A DNA stretch of 64,000 nt from a virus, in IMG/VR virus record IMGVR_UViG_3300022928_001418, positions 1 through 64,000 of that record. One strand, written 5' to 3'. Of the stretch, positions 1-6,461 are shown piece after piece. Made by a program: the position numbers and the translations under genes. The notes under the pieces are model-generated. The model had not been told where the DNA came from, searched no databases, and was given only the letters and a program-made list of their open reading frames with translations. Positions within the stretch are counted from its first letter, which is position 1, and each line of letters opens with the position of its first letter.

Positions 1-749
1 AGCCTACTGAAAATAATACATATCCAGTGTATCCAATGACAGCTAGAGACGAAATCATGATTAAAACGCCAGATGCGCTTTTAAACGGACAAAGCACTGT
101 TAGTGTAATACAAAACTGTATGCCTAATATCAAAAATGCGTGGATGATGCCTAACATTGATTTAGATGCTGTGCTTACTGCGATACGTATTGCCACATAT
201 GGCGAATCATTAAACATGGAAATGGACATACCAGGAGTTGGTGACAGAACTTTTGAATGTAATCTTACTGAAGTATTAGATGAACTCAATGCTGCTGAAT
301 ATGCTCCGTCGTTTACTTACAATGAATATACAATTGAAACTGCTCCAATGAATTACAAAGCATTTACAGATGTTGCTATGAAAACATTTGAGGAGCAGAG
401 AATTTTACAAATTGTTAACGATGATGAAATGTCAGAGACAGAAAAACTTCAACGATTCAATGAAACATTCAACAGAATTACAGAGATGAATATTGCTAGT
501 GTACATGGCAGTGTTGTAAGCATCACAGTTGGAGATGAATCAGTTACCAACAAGCAACACATAATGGAGTTTCTAGATAATGCTCCTGTTGATGTGTACA
601 AAGCTATTATAAATCATGTTGACGAACAGCGAAAGAAATTTACAATTAAATCTAGAAAAATTGTTTCATCAGAAGAGGACAGAGCAGCAGGTGCTCCAGA
701 AGAATTGGATGTACCTATTAGTTTTGATGCTTCAAATTTTTTCGCATAA
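1..749 (+). CDS. 26: T4 gp26-like baseplate hub/assembly protein (5' end off window)
   Basis: The frame is open back to the window edge, so the start lies outside; the GTG at 27 is internal. The visible part reads ...PVYPMTARDEIMIKTPDALLNG, then a segment around DLDAVLTAIRIATYGE. That is the signature I associate with the T4 baseplate protein family containing gp26 (about 208 residues in T4). In T4 gp26 acts in assembly of the central baseplate hub in the host cytoplasm. The C-terminus (SNFFA) is encoded by a run of A and T that forms overlapping slippery heptamers. An ORF without a usable start lies in the -1 frame directly downstream, so this protein is probably made in a short and an extended form. 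Family assignment is from memory of conserved motifs; the frameshift is inferred. Confidence 0.8.
   Translation, partial: PTENNTYPVYPMTARDEIMIKTPDALLNGQSTVSVIQNCMPNIKNAWMMPNIDLDAVLTAIRIATYGESLNMEMDIPGVGDRTFECNLTEVLDELNAAEYAPSFTYNEYTIETAPMNYKAFTDVAMKTFEEQRILQIVNDDEMSETEKLQRFNETFNRITEMNIASVHGSVVSITVGDESVTNKQHIMEFLDNAPVDVYKAIINHVDEQRKKFTIKSRKIVSSEEDRAAGAPEELDVPISFDASNFFA
734..743 (+). other. Candidate -1 programmed ribosomal frameshift site
   Basis: AAATTTTTTC contains two overlapping canonical X XXY YYZ heptamers in the gp26 reading frame: A AAT TTT (734-740) and T TTT TTC (737-743). The 0-frame stop TAA is at 747-749. Slipping back one base leads into a frame that stays open to 971-973. The sequence is seen directly; frameshifting is inferred. 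Confidence 0.65.
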
Positions 750-973
750 GGATCTTAGCACTTCCGATTGAGGAAATATTAGAACATGTTAAGGTCCTAG
801 AAGATGAAATTAAACAATTAAAATATGATTTAGCCAAGTTGGTTTGGCACATGAGAGGCGGACTTAGTTACAATGATGCTTACCTTCTAGGACCTGATGA
901 CAGAGAAGTCATAGTACAACTTGCTGAGGACAACATGGAAATTGCCAAAAAGACCCAGCAACCATTCTTTTAA
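740..973 (+). CDS. -1 frame extension of the gp26-like protein (about 77 residues)
   Basis: From the slippery site the -1 frame reads FRIRILALPIEEILEHV..., then a charged helix (KVLEDEIKQLKYDLAKL), then VWHMRGGLSYNDAYLLGPDD and ends KKTQQPFF. It has no ATG or GTG start near its beginning: the first in-frame candidates are a TTG near 838 and an ATG near 850, which would discard half of the conserved-looking part. The simplest reading is expression as a C-terminal extension of gp26. Many tailed phages make a tail-assembly chaperone plus a frameshifted longer form from adjacent genes (lambda G/GT, P2 E/E'), and the layout here is the same. An alternative is independent initiation at a non-standard codon such as ATT near 767. 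It ends 1 nt before the convergent gene. Confidence 0.65.
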   Translation, partial: FRIRILALPIEEILEHVKVLEDEIKQLKYDLAKLVWHMRGGLSYNDAYLLGPDDREVIVQLAEDNMEIAKKTQQPFF

Positions 974-1645
974 TTATTTTGTAATCTTGTATCCAGCAGC
1001 TTTTACTTTATCAATTGCTGCTTGAGTTTCAGCATCAGGTGCTGCTCTTTGTGATTTAAACGTAGCTTTTGGTTCGTCTTGAGCAAATCTACTCTTATCA
1101 AATCCTGCTGCTCCGCCGTAGCCTTTAGCCACAACTTGACTAATAATATTACGCACTTCACGTTTGGTTAAAACGTCTTGTCCTTCAGCTTCGTAAACAC
1201 TTTGATTAATTTGTCCTGCTGGTACAACTCCACTAGCATTTTTTACAGCAGTACCAGCAGCTTTAGCTGCGGCGCCTGCTTTTTGTGCGCCAACTTTAGC
1301 CATGCCACCAAGTTTTGCTGCTGCTTGTCCAGCTGCTCTAGCTTTATCTTGTCTTGCTTGGCTACGAGCTGCTTTTTTATTGCCTTTGCTTTGGAAATTC
1401 TTAACAATAGGTGCTGCTACATTACCTAAACCTTTTTGATCAAAATATTTCATAACAGCATCAACAGTTGGTTGTTGCTTTGATGTTTTAAGATATGTTA
1501 ACAACTCAACTTCCATTTGACGTGCTTCATCTTTAGTAGCACCCTTAGCAGCTTTTTTGGCTTGCTTCATCATTTTAGCTTTTTTAGTAAATGGAATAGC
1601 TTCTTCTAATTCATTTTCTTCGGCAATAATTTGAAATACTTGCAT
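974..1645 (-). CDS. Lys/Ala-rich basic protein, candidate internal head protein
   Basis: A 223-residue protein of low complexity, very rich in Ala and Lys (for example KKAKMMKQAKKAAKGA and AGAAAKAAGTAVKNA), probably helical and DNA-binding. It begins MQVFQIIAEENELEEA. T4 internal head proteins begin with a short capsid-targeting peptide cut by the gp21 protease after an (L/I)xE motif (for example MKTYQEFIAE in T4). IIAE at residues 6-9 and LEE at 13-15 fit that rule. A Shine-Dalgarno TTAGGA precedes the ATG, and a late-promoter box GATAAATA lies about 30 nt upstream, consistent with a virion protein. I do not recognise a named homologue. The internal-protein role is inferred; a nucleoid-like DNA-binding protein is the alternative. 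Confidence 0.7.
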   Translation of the reverse strand: MQVFQIIAEENELEEAIPFTKKAKMMKQAKKAAKGATKDEARQMEVELLTYLKTSKQQPTVDAVMKYFDQKGLGNVAAPIVKNFQSKGNKKAARSQARQDKARAAGQAAAKLGGMAKVGAQKAGAAAKAAGTAVKNASGVVPAGQINQSVYEAEGQDVLTKREVRNIISQVVAKGYGGAAGFDKSRFAQDEPKATFKSQRAAPDAETQAAIDKVKAAGYKITK

Positions 1646-1675
1646 AATATAAATCCTAAAGTGTTTTGTTAATAT

Positions 1676-1683
1676 TATTTATC
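1676..1683 (-). promoter_or_regulatory. Late-promoter box for the Lys/Ala-rich gene
   Basis: The minus strand reads GATAAATA, matching the T4-type late promoter TATAAATA at 7 of 8 positions. It lies 30 nt upstream of the start codon ending at 1645, with a Shine-Dalgarno sequence between. Confidence 0.5.
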
Positions 1684-1690
1684 TTTATCA

Positions 1691-1717
1691 AGATGAACTT
1701 ACGTTCATCTGTGTTTT
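1691..1717 (+). terminator. Hairpin with short T run, possible rightward terminator
   Basis: AGATGAAC (1691-1698) pairs perfectly with GTTCATCT (1703-1710) around a TTAC loop, and GTGTTTTT follows. The 8-bp stem is AT-rich and the T run short, so termination is tentative. It could end rightward transcripts from the gp26 region. Confidence 0.3.
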
Positions 1718-1720
1718 TCG

Positions 1721-1750
1721 TTGTCACTCAAACACTTTTTTATTTATTAT
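1721..1750 (+). promoter_or_regulatory. Weak sigma70-like promoter ahead of the structured segment
   Basis: TTGTCA (1721-1726), 18-nt spacer, TATTAT (1745-1750). It would start a rightward transcript near 1757, at the beginning of the GC-rich foldable region. The match is weaker than the three consensus promoters elsewhere in the window. Confidence 0.35.
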
Positions 1751-2040
1751 AAGTGCGAAGCACTTTAGTTTCATACAGATTAATTGGTCAGACGGAACCT
1801 TGCAGAGGCTCCATCTTCTCTTGCTTCATACGAGTAGCATGGCCGAGATTCGGAAGTAGGTGTTTGACTTTGCTACTGGGCTCTGACCTTTCCCAACCTA
1901 CGTCGACATCACGCAAAATGCGCTATCCCCCGCTTCGTTCCTAGTGCTAAGGGGTTTTCGTAGCATACAGCCTGTGGGACTTCACCAGTGTCTGATCACG
2001 TGGTTACGTGAAGCTCAAGGTGGATCGAACAATTCCGATC
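1751..2040. ncRNA. Probable structured RNA of unknown class in a gene-free, GC-rich island
   Basis: The gap 1646-2038 contains no convincing gene. Within it, 1786-2020 is about 52% G+C by hand count, against clearly AT-rich neighbours. Complementary segments include 1786-1792/1882-1888 (7 bp), 1833-1839/1871-1877 (7 bp), 1856-1861/1896-1901 (6 bp, crossing the previous two, so a possible pseudoknot), 1843-1846/1850-1853, 1912-1915/1919-1922, 1945-1949/1961-1965, 1980-1985/2008-2013 (competing with 1997-2001/2006-2010), and 1751-1756/1760-1765 closed by GAA. GGGG at 1951-1954 can pair with CCCC at 1927-1930 to form another pseudoknot. I compared it by eye with tmRNA, RNase P, SRP RNA, tRNA and group I intron core motifs and found no match. 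A weak rightward promoter favours the plus strand; the adjacent GIY-YIG gene keeps a mobile-intron origin possible. Confidence 0.55.
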
Positions 2041-2473
2041 AAACAGTGTCCTGATGTGCCTTTAAATTTTCTCTAAGTATATTTGAACCACCAACTCGAA
2101 CGTTTATAATACCGTTGTAGTATTCATCTGTTTCTAAAACTCTACGTTCAAATTGTTCTCGTGCCTCTAGGTATGACATTTCGCCTCTACTTTTACAAAA
2201 GTATAGTATCTCTCTTGTAAAATTGTTTTCGCCTAATTTTTCTACGTCTGCTAATAGTTTATCTGAAGATCCCCAATAGTCTCTCCAATCTGATTCTTTT
2301 GTTCCGCGTCTTTTATTCTTTTTGCCTTTTAATGGTGGCTTGGTTGTTTTAAATTTTGCTAGTTTTTTGCCTACGTATTTGCGATTGTCTGTTAAATTGG
2401 TTATAAGGTAAACGAACCCTTCGTATTCGTCTGATACTTCAGTTATTTCTTTACCTTTGTATGTCCAACTCAT
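2039..2473 (-). CDS. GIY-YIG domain endonuclease-like protein
   Basis: 144 residues. The N-terminal half carries the GIY-YIG core: GFVYLITNLTDNRKYVGKK at about residues 19-37, with VYL and YVG replacing the two name motifs. It continues with a basic loop (KGKKNKRRG) and SDWRDYWGSS. The middle part has FCKSRGEMSYLEAREQFERRV, whose conserved Glu in the LEAREQ segment would be the metal-binding catalytic residue of the family. GIY-YIG enzymes nick or cut DNA and include homing endonucleases. It is the last gene of the leftward gp47-gp46 operon and follows the small gene upstream by 7 nt. Whether it is a mobile endonuclease or a domesticated phage nuclease cannot be decided here. Confidence 0.75.
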   Translation of the reverse strand: MSWTYKGKEITEVSDEYEGFVYLITNLTDNRKYVGKKLAKFKTTKPPLKGKKNKRRGTKESDWRDYWGSSDKLLADVEKLGENNFTREILYFCKSRGEMSYLEAREQFERRVLETDEYYNGIINVRVGGSNILRENLKAHQDTV

Positions 2474-2480
2474 ACTGTAG

Positions 2481-2723
2481 TTACTTGTTTGACTTTGCTT
2501 CTCGTGCCTTTTCTGGATTGTTTTTTGCTCTGCCGTCTTTTACATGTTTAATATGTTCTTCTAGTACTTCTGCTCGTCTGTCTAAACACAAATATCGTAT
2601 ACTAGACAGTGCTTTACGTACTTTTCTACGTTTAAGCTCTGCTGGTCTTTGTTGAAATTCTTCATTCAACCTAAAGTATTCAAGAACAGCAAGTATAATT
2701 TTGTCATGTGTATCTGATTCCAT
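2481..2723 (-). CDS. Small conserved-looking protein of unknown function
   Basis: 80 residues, highly charged and predicted helical (LEYFRLNEEFQQRPAELKRRKVRKALSS...), with a Lys-rich C-terminus (KNNPEKAREAKSNK). Its ATG shares one base with the gp46 stop codon (TAATG), so it is translationally coupled to gp46 in the leftward early operon. I do not recognise the family. The basic charge and company suggest a nucleic-acid-binding accessory protein, but this is inference only. Confidence 0.6.
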   Translation of the reverse strand: MESDTHDKIILAVLEYFRLNEEFQQRPAELKRRKVRKALSSIRYLCLDRRAEVLEEHIKHVKDGRAKNNPEKAREAKSNK

Positions 2724-4501
2724 TATTCTACAATATCAATATCTGTTGCGTAACTGGTAAAGCCGTTTTCTTTAACAACTCTTAATACGTTATTCACTCT
2801 GCCTACTAGTTCATCCTTATGACTAATCAAGAACACGTTCTTATCACGCTCTCTAGTCATCTTTTTTAGTATGCCTATACTATTTTCTACGCCTGCTGTG
2901 TCCATTCCACTGTCAATAAGCTCGTCAATGAACAATAAGTTAATACTTTGGTATAAACTTTCCCAAACATCACGGAAAGCAAAGCTAAGACCAAGTATTA
3001 GCCTGTTACGTTCACCACGTGACAGGTTATCAAAGTCTAAATCTTGCCCTAGTTGTGTAATTTCAACGTTTAAATCGTTTTGAAACACAACTTGATGCGG
3101 CAATCCTATTCTATCTAAGTAGTATGTTAGCCTATTGTTTAGATATGCTAAGTTTTGATCAATGATCTTCTTTCGAATAAACGAATCTTTGTTTGTTAAC
3201 AGTTTTAAAAGAAACTCTTGATGTTCTTTTATATTTGTTAGTTTGTTTACCGGTGTCCAATCAATGGGTTGAAGTGCTGTGTCTGTTAAGTCGTCAATTT
3301 GTGCCTGGTATGGATCCGCCTCTTGCTGTTTACTTAGCAATGTTTTCTTCAAATTATCTACGTTGTTTCTATGTTCATATGCTTCTTTAGCATTTTCGTA
3401 AAATGTAGTAGGCTTTCCATTAATATCGCCTATTTCGTCTAATGCTTTCACAACATCTTCAAGTTTACCAGCAACTTCTACTTGATATGACATAGTATCT
3501 TCAAGTTCTTTCGCTTTTTTGGCTTCTATCTCTGCTTTTTTATCTACATGAAGTTCCTGTCCGCATGTATAACATGTAGCGTCTTTTAATTCAACAATAT
3601 CTTTGTTTAATTTACTAACACTCTTGTCGGCACGTACCAGCGCTGGTTCTAATGTGGCTAATTCTTTTCTAAGAGCTGATATAGTGTTATTGTGTTCAGT
3701 CCAATTTGCTAGTTTTTCATGAGAATCTAGCTCTTTTTCGATATCAAGCTCTTCTAAATGTTCTATAGCACTAGTTAGTTTGTCTATATCGGATCTTTGT
3801 TTGGATTTCCATGCTTTTTGAGTTGTTTCCAAGTTATTAATAGTGCTTTGGATGCCTTCGTTTGCTTTTTGTATAGCTTCGATCTTTAACGTTTCTTGGA
3901 CAATGTTATCTTTTGTTGTTTTAACTAACTCTTTAAGTATACTTGCTTTCTCGGATAACAAGGTAATACCTAATAATTGTTCAATAATAGCACGTTGATC
4001 ATTTGTACGCATACTCAAGAAAGGTTCGGTGTATGTGTTTAAAGCAACAATGTGTTTAAACATATCATGGCTCATATCCAACAAGTTATTGATAGTTTCT
4101 TGTGTTTTACGACTATCGCCTTGGCTATTATCTTCAAACTCGTCTTTTTGTTCTTGGTCATTTACATAAAACTTGAGAATGTTAGGTGATCTACCACGTT
4201 CTATACGGTATTGATTACCGCCTTTCTCAAAATTAAGGGTGACCAACATGCCTTTAGAGTTTGTCTTATTGATAAGATTGTTTCTCTTGATGTTGGTCAG
4301 TGCTTGGCCGTACAAGGCGTAAGATAATCCATTGATTATAGTAGTTTTGCCTGTACCGTTGCGTGAGCCTGAGTCGTCACCTCCTTGATCTAAGTTTTCA
4401 CCAAGCACTAGAGTGAGTTGATCCTCTTCAAAATCAACTGCTTGGGTAACATTACCCACACTCATAAAGTTCTTTACTGTTAAGTCTTTAATTTTTATCA
4501 T
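2723..4501 (-). CDS. 46: Recombination endonuclease subunit gp46 (SbcC/Rad50-like ATPase)
   Basis: 592 residues with the full Rad50/SbcC layout: Walker A GSRNGTGKTT at about 45-54, long coiled coils either side of a zinc hook CYTCGQ near residue 312, ABC signature LSRGERNR near 492, Walker B LLFIDELIDSG near 520, and the His switch LISHKDE. With gp47 it forms the Mre11/Rad50-type complex that resects DNA ends for recombination-dependent replication and helps degrade host DNA. Its ATG overlaps the gp47 stop (ATGA), so the two are translationally coupled, as expected for equal partners. All key motifs look intact. Confidence 0.95.
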   Translation of the reverse strand: MIKIKDLTVKNFMSVGNVTQAVDFEEDQLTLVLGENLDQGGDDSGSRNGTGKTTIINGLSYALYGQALTNIKRNNLINKTNSKGMLVTLNFEKGGNQYRIERGRSPNILKFYVNDQEQKDEFEDNSQGDSRKTQETINNLLDMSHDMFKHIVALNTYTEPFLSMRTNDQRAIIEQLLGITLLSEKASILKELVKTTKDNIVQETLKIEAIQKANEGIQSTINNLETTQKAWKSKQRSDIDKLTSAIEHLEELDIEKELDSHEKLANWTEHNNTISALRKELATLEPALVRADKSVSKLNKDIVELKDATCYTCGQELHVDKKAEIEAKKAKELEDTMSYQVEVAGKLEDVVKALDEIGDINGKPTTFYENAKEAYEHRNNVDNLKKTLLSKQQEADPYQAQIDDLTDTALQPIDWTPVNKLTNIKEHQEFLLKLLTNKDSFIRKKIIDQNLAYLNNRLTYYLDRIGLPHQVVFQNDLNVEITQLGQDLDFDNLSRGERNRLILGLSFAFRDVWESLYQSINLLFIDELIDSGMDTAGVENSIGILKKMTRERDKNVFLISHKDELVGRVNNVLRVVKENGFTSYATDIDIVE

Positions 4502-5511
4502 TCTAAGCCATTATAAATTTCTAAAAGTGTTGCTTTATCAAAGTTATCGCTGTCAATTGCCATAATTTCATTACTAACAATTTGGTCAACACTTTCAAAT
4601 TGAGCAATGTCTAGTTCGGTATTGATTTCTTCTAGTTGTTTTTGTGGAATAAGTGTGATTTCTCGACAAGCATATTCGTTTATGAATGTTTCTTTAATAA
4701 AACTTGCTTCTTCGTAACTTACCGGCAAGTCTAAGGTAACTCGTAGATACATATTTGGTTTTATTAATGTTTCTTTCTGGTCAATTAGTTGCGATAGTTT
4801 TACTGTACGATACTTTGGACAATCTAACCAATTTATATACTCAGGTTCGGCATTGTTTTCAAGATCTAGTATCATCATACCACGATCATCGTCCCAAGCA
4901 TCGGCATAATTGTGTGGAAACGCATTACCAATGTAATGTATCTTGCCTTGTTTTTGTCTTTTATGAAAATGTCCACTAAACACATACTCTTGATGTTGGA
5001 AATGTTCAGCTTTTAGTTCTCCATGGTCGGGCATCTGTACCATTGCGTTCATATAGAAACTAGGAAGTTCAAAATGCCCAAACAAATACTTAGATTTTAT
5101 GTTTTTTATTTGTTTCCATTCGTCTTCGACTAGCCAAGGCACTAATGCTACATCGTCTTTGACATAAATGTCTTCAATAACTGTAATACCAGGTATGTGT
5201 TTCGCAAATTCAGTAGACTTTACATCACGTTTATCTTTGTAGTACAAGTCGTGGTTACCAGCAAACATATAAAAGTTGTCAAATGCGCCTCCTAACTTTT
5301 CTAAACTACGAATACCGGCATCCATAGTAGTTAAATTGAGACTATTTCTATTATGATTCCAGTCACCGGTAAACAAAGCAGTTTCGCATCCGTTGTCTTT
5401 AGCAGTTTGTATAAACCAGTCTACATAATTTTCACAATCTTGGTTGTGTATTCGCGAATTACCCTTCAATCCAAAATGGATATCTGTAAAGACCGCAGCT
5501 TTTTTAAACAA
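4498..5511 (-). CDS. 47: Recombination endonuclease subunit gp47 (SbcD/Mre11-like nuclease)
   Basis: 337 residues of the calcineurin-like metallophosphoesterase fold. Metal-binding motifs are in order: FTDIHFG (D10, H12), FTGDWNHN (D50), AGNHDLYY (N86-H87-D88), GHFELPS, and GHFHKRQ. It is the nuclease partner of gp46. The start appears to be a TTG (5509-5511), placed 7 nt after a GGAG Shine-Dalgarno; no ATG lies nearby in frame. A consensus sigma70-type promoter sits directly upstream in the short gap after gp55, so gp47-gp46 can be transcribed early without gp55. Confidence 0.95.
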   Translation of the reverse strand: MFKKAAVFTDIHFGLKGNSRIHNQDCENYVDWFIQTAKDNGCETALFTGDWNHNRNSLNLTTMDAGIRSLEKLGGAFDNFYMFAGNHDLYYKDKRDVKSTEFAKHIPGITVIEDIYVKDDVALVPWLVEDEWKQIKNIKSKYLFGHFELPSFYMNAMVQMPDHGELKAEHFQHQEYVFSGHFHKRQKQGKIHYIGNAFPHNYADAWDDDRGMMILDLENNAEPEYINWLDCPKYRTVKLSQLIDQKETLIKPNMYLRVTLDLPVSYEEASFIKETFINEYACREITLIPQKQLEEINTELDIAQFESVDQIVSNEIMAIDSDNFDKATLLEIYNGLE

Positions 5512-5536
5512 AGAAATACTCCTATCATAGAATACT

Positions 5537-5565
5537 ATTATACGGGATATTCGTTAGGTTGTCAA
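5537..5565 (-). promoter_or_regulatory. Consensus sigma70-type early promoter for the gp47-gp46 operon
   Basis: On the minus strand TTGACA (5565-5560), exactly 17 nt, TATAAT (5542-5537): a perfect match to the bacterial consensus. It fills the 57-bp gap between gp55 and gp47 and would start transcription about 20 nt before the gp47 TTG. Confidence 0.85.
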
Positions 5566-5568
5566 TAG

Positions 5569-6387
5569 TTATTTAGACTGTCTTTTAAGTGCTGCTTCCC
5601 ATTCACCGGCATGTTGTCTAGTATGACTAGGTGCTAAGTCGTTCATTTCAAGGATATCATCTCTAATATTTTGATTACGCTTTTCTAAATTAATTACACG
5701 AACAAAACTGTTAGTTACAGCCGCAGTATAATACGCAAATGGGTTTTGTGACTTACTTTCGTCAAATTGTAGTCCAATCTGTGCTAATTGTAATATTGCT
5801 TGACCTTTCATCTCGTCATTGTAAGTGTATCCACGTACATTGCCTCTTGTAGCATAACGATCTACCAGTTTCATCCACATCATCGCAAGTTTATTGGTTG
5901 CTTTTCCTAAGGTTTTATCAAAATGTCCGTTTTCAATTCCACCTACCCAGTGACTTTTGCCTACACACATTAAATTGCCTTCGTCATCGTACTTGTAATG
6001 TTGATATGGCGGAAATGGTAACTTTGTTTTATGGTCTGCTACTGTTTTTGGATTTTTCTTACGACCAGGCTCTTCTGGAATATGATCAAATGTCATAACT
6101 CTAAAAATAAGTTCTTCTTTTTGTATAGTTTTGTAACTTACTTCGCAATCTGCCATTTTTACTTTTCTACCAGCTGCCTTTTGTTCTTCATATGACCGCT
6201 GACTTAATTTTTTTGCCTTAGCTCTCTTTGCTTCGGCAACTGTTCTTATATTAATTTTATCAACACTTGGTAAAATAATGTCATAATCTGCATAACTTGG
6301 TTCTAAAAAACTTGAAAAACTATTTTTTGATTTATGTATTTCAGCTAACATGTCTTTATTGTTGAGATAATTTACTCTTCTTGCCAT
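5569..6387 (-). CDS. 55: Late-transcription sigma factor gp55
   Basis: 272 residues. The C-terminal half has the core seen in T4 gp55: LVDRYATRGNVRGYTYNDEM, then GLQFDESKSQNPFAYYT, then a segment ending VINLEKRNQNIRDD. It directs host RNA polymerase to late promoters of the TATAAATA type. T4 gp55 has about 185 residues. The N-terminal extension (starting MARRVNYLNNKDMLAEIHKSK and including PGRKKNPKTVADHKTKLPFPPYQHYK) is, as far as I recall, usual in marine T4-like phages and may contact polymerase or other factors. The start is supported by TAGGAG 5 nt upstream and a consensus early promoter. The many NTAAATA boxes before structural genes in this window are its likely targets. Confidence 0.9.
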   Translation of the reverse strand: MARRVNYLNNKDMLAEIHKSKNSFSSFLEPSYADYDIILPSVDKINIRTVAEAKRAKAKKLSQRSYEEQKAAGRKVKMADCEVSYKTIQKEELIFRVMTFDHIPEEPGRKKNPKTVADHKTKLPFPPYQHYKYDDEGNLMCVGKSHWVGGIENGHFDKTLGKATNKLAMMWMKLVDRYATRGNVRGYTYNDEMKGQAILQLAQIGLQFDESKSQNPFAYYTAAVTNSFVRVINLEKRNQNIRDDILEMNDLAPSHTRQHAGEWEAALKRQSK

Positions 6388-6408
6388 GAATTCTCCTATG
6401 TTGTATTT

Positions 6409-6437
6409 ATTATAATATACGTAGATAATTTTGTCAA
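6409..6437 (-). promoter_or_regulatory. Consensus sigma70-type early promoter for gp55
   Basis: On the minus strand TTGACA (6437-6432), 17 nt, TATAAT (6414-6409). It is the same perfect arrangement as the gp47 promoter and abuts, back to back, the late box that drives the tail operon rightward. Confidence 0.85.
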
Positions 6438-6444
6438 CTAAATA
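6438..6444 (+). promoter_or_regulatory. Late promoter of the tail/baseplate operon
   Basis: CTAAATA followed by C, the marine T4-like late box, 17 nt upstream of the ATG at 6462, with TAGGAG in between. The sequence CTAAATACTGTATAGGAG resembles the region before the epimerase gene (GTAAATACTGTAAGGAG, 56089). Confidence 0.7.
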
Positions 6445-6461
6445 CTGTATAGGAGATTATT

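Noticed and set aside
1753-1944. A 63-codon forward frame inside the GC-rich island
   Set aside because: No Shine-Dalgarno, Arg/Ser/Leu-rich composition unlike any phage protein here, and the region is better explained by RNA structure.
1751-2040. tmRNA, RNase P RNA, SRP RNA, tRNA or group I intron
   Set aside because: No tag ORF or CCA end, no GAGGAAAGTCC core, no GGAAGGAAGCAGCC loop, no cloverleaf T-arm, and no convincing P3-P7 pairing with the usual R/S elements on either strand.
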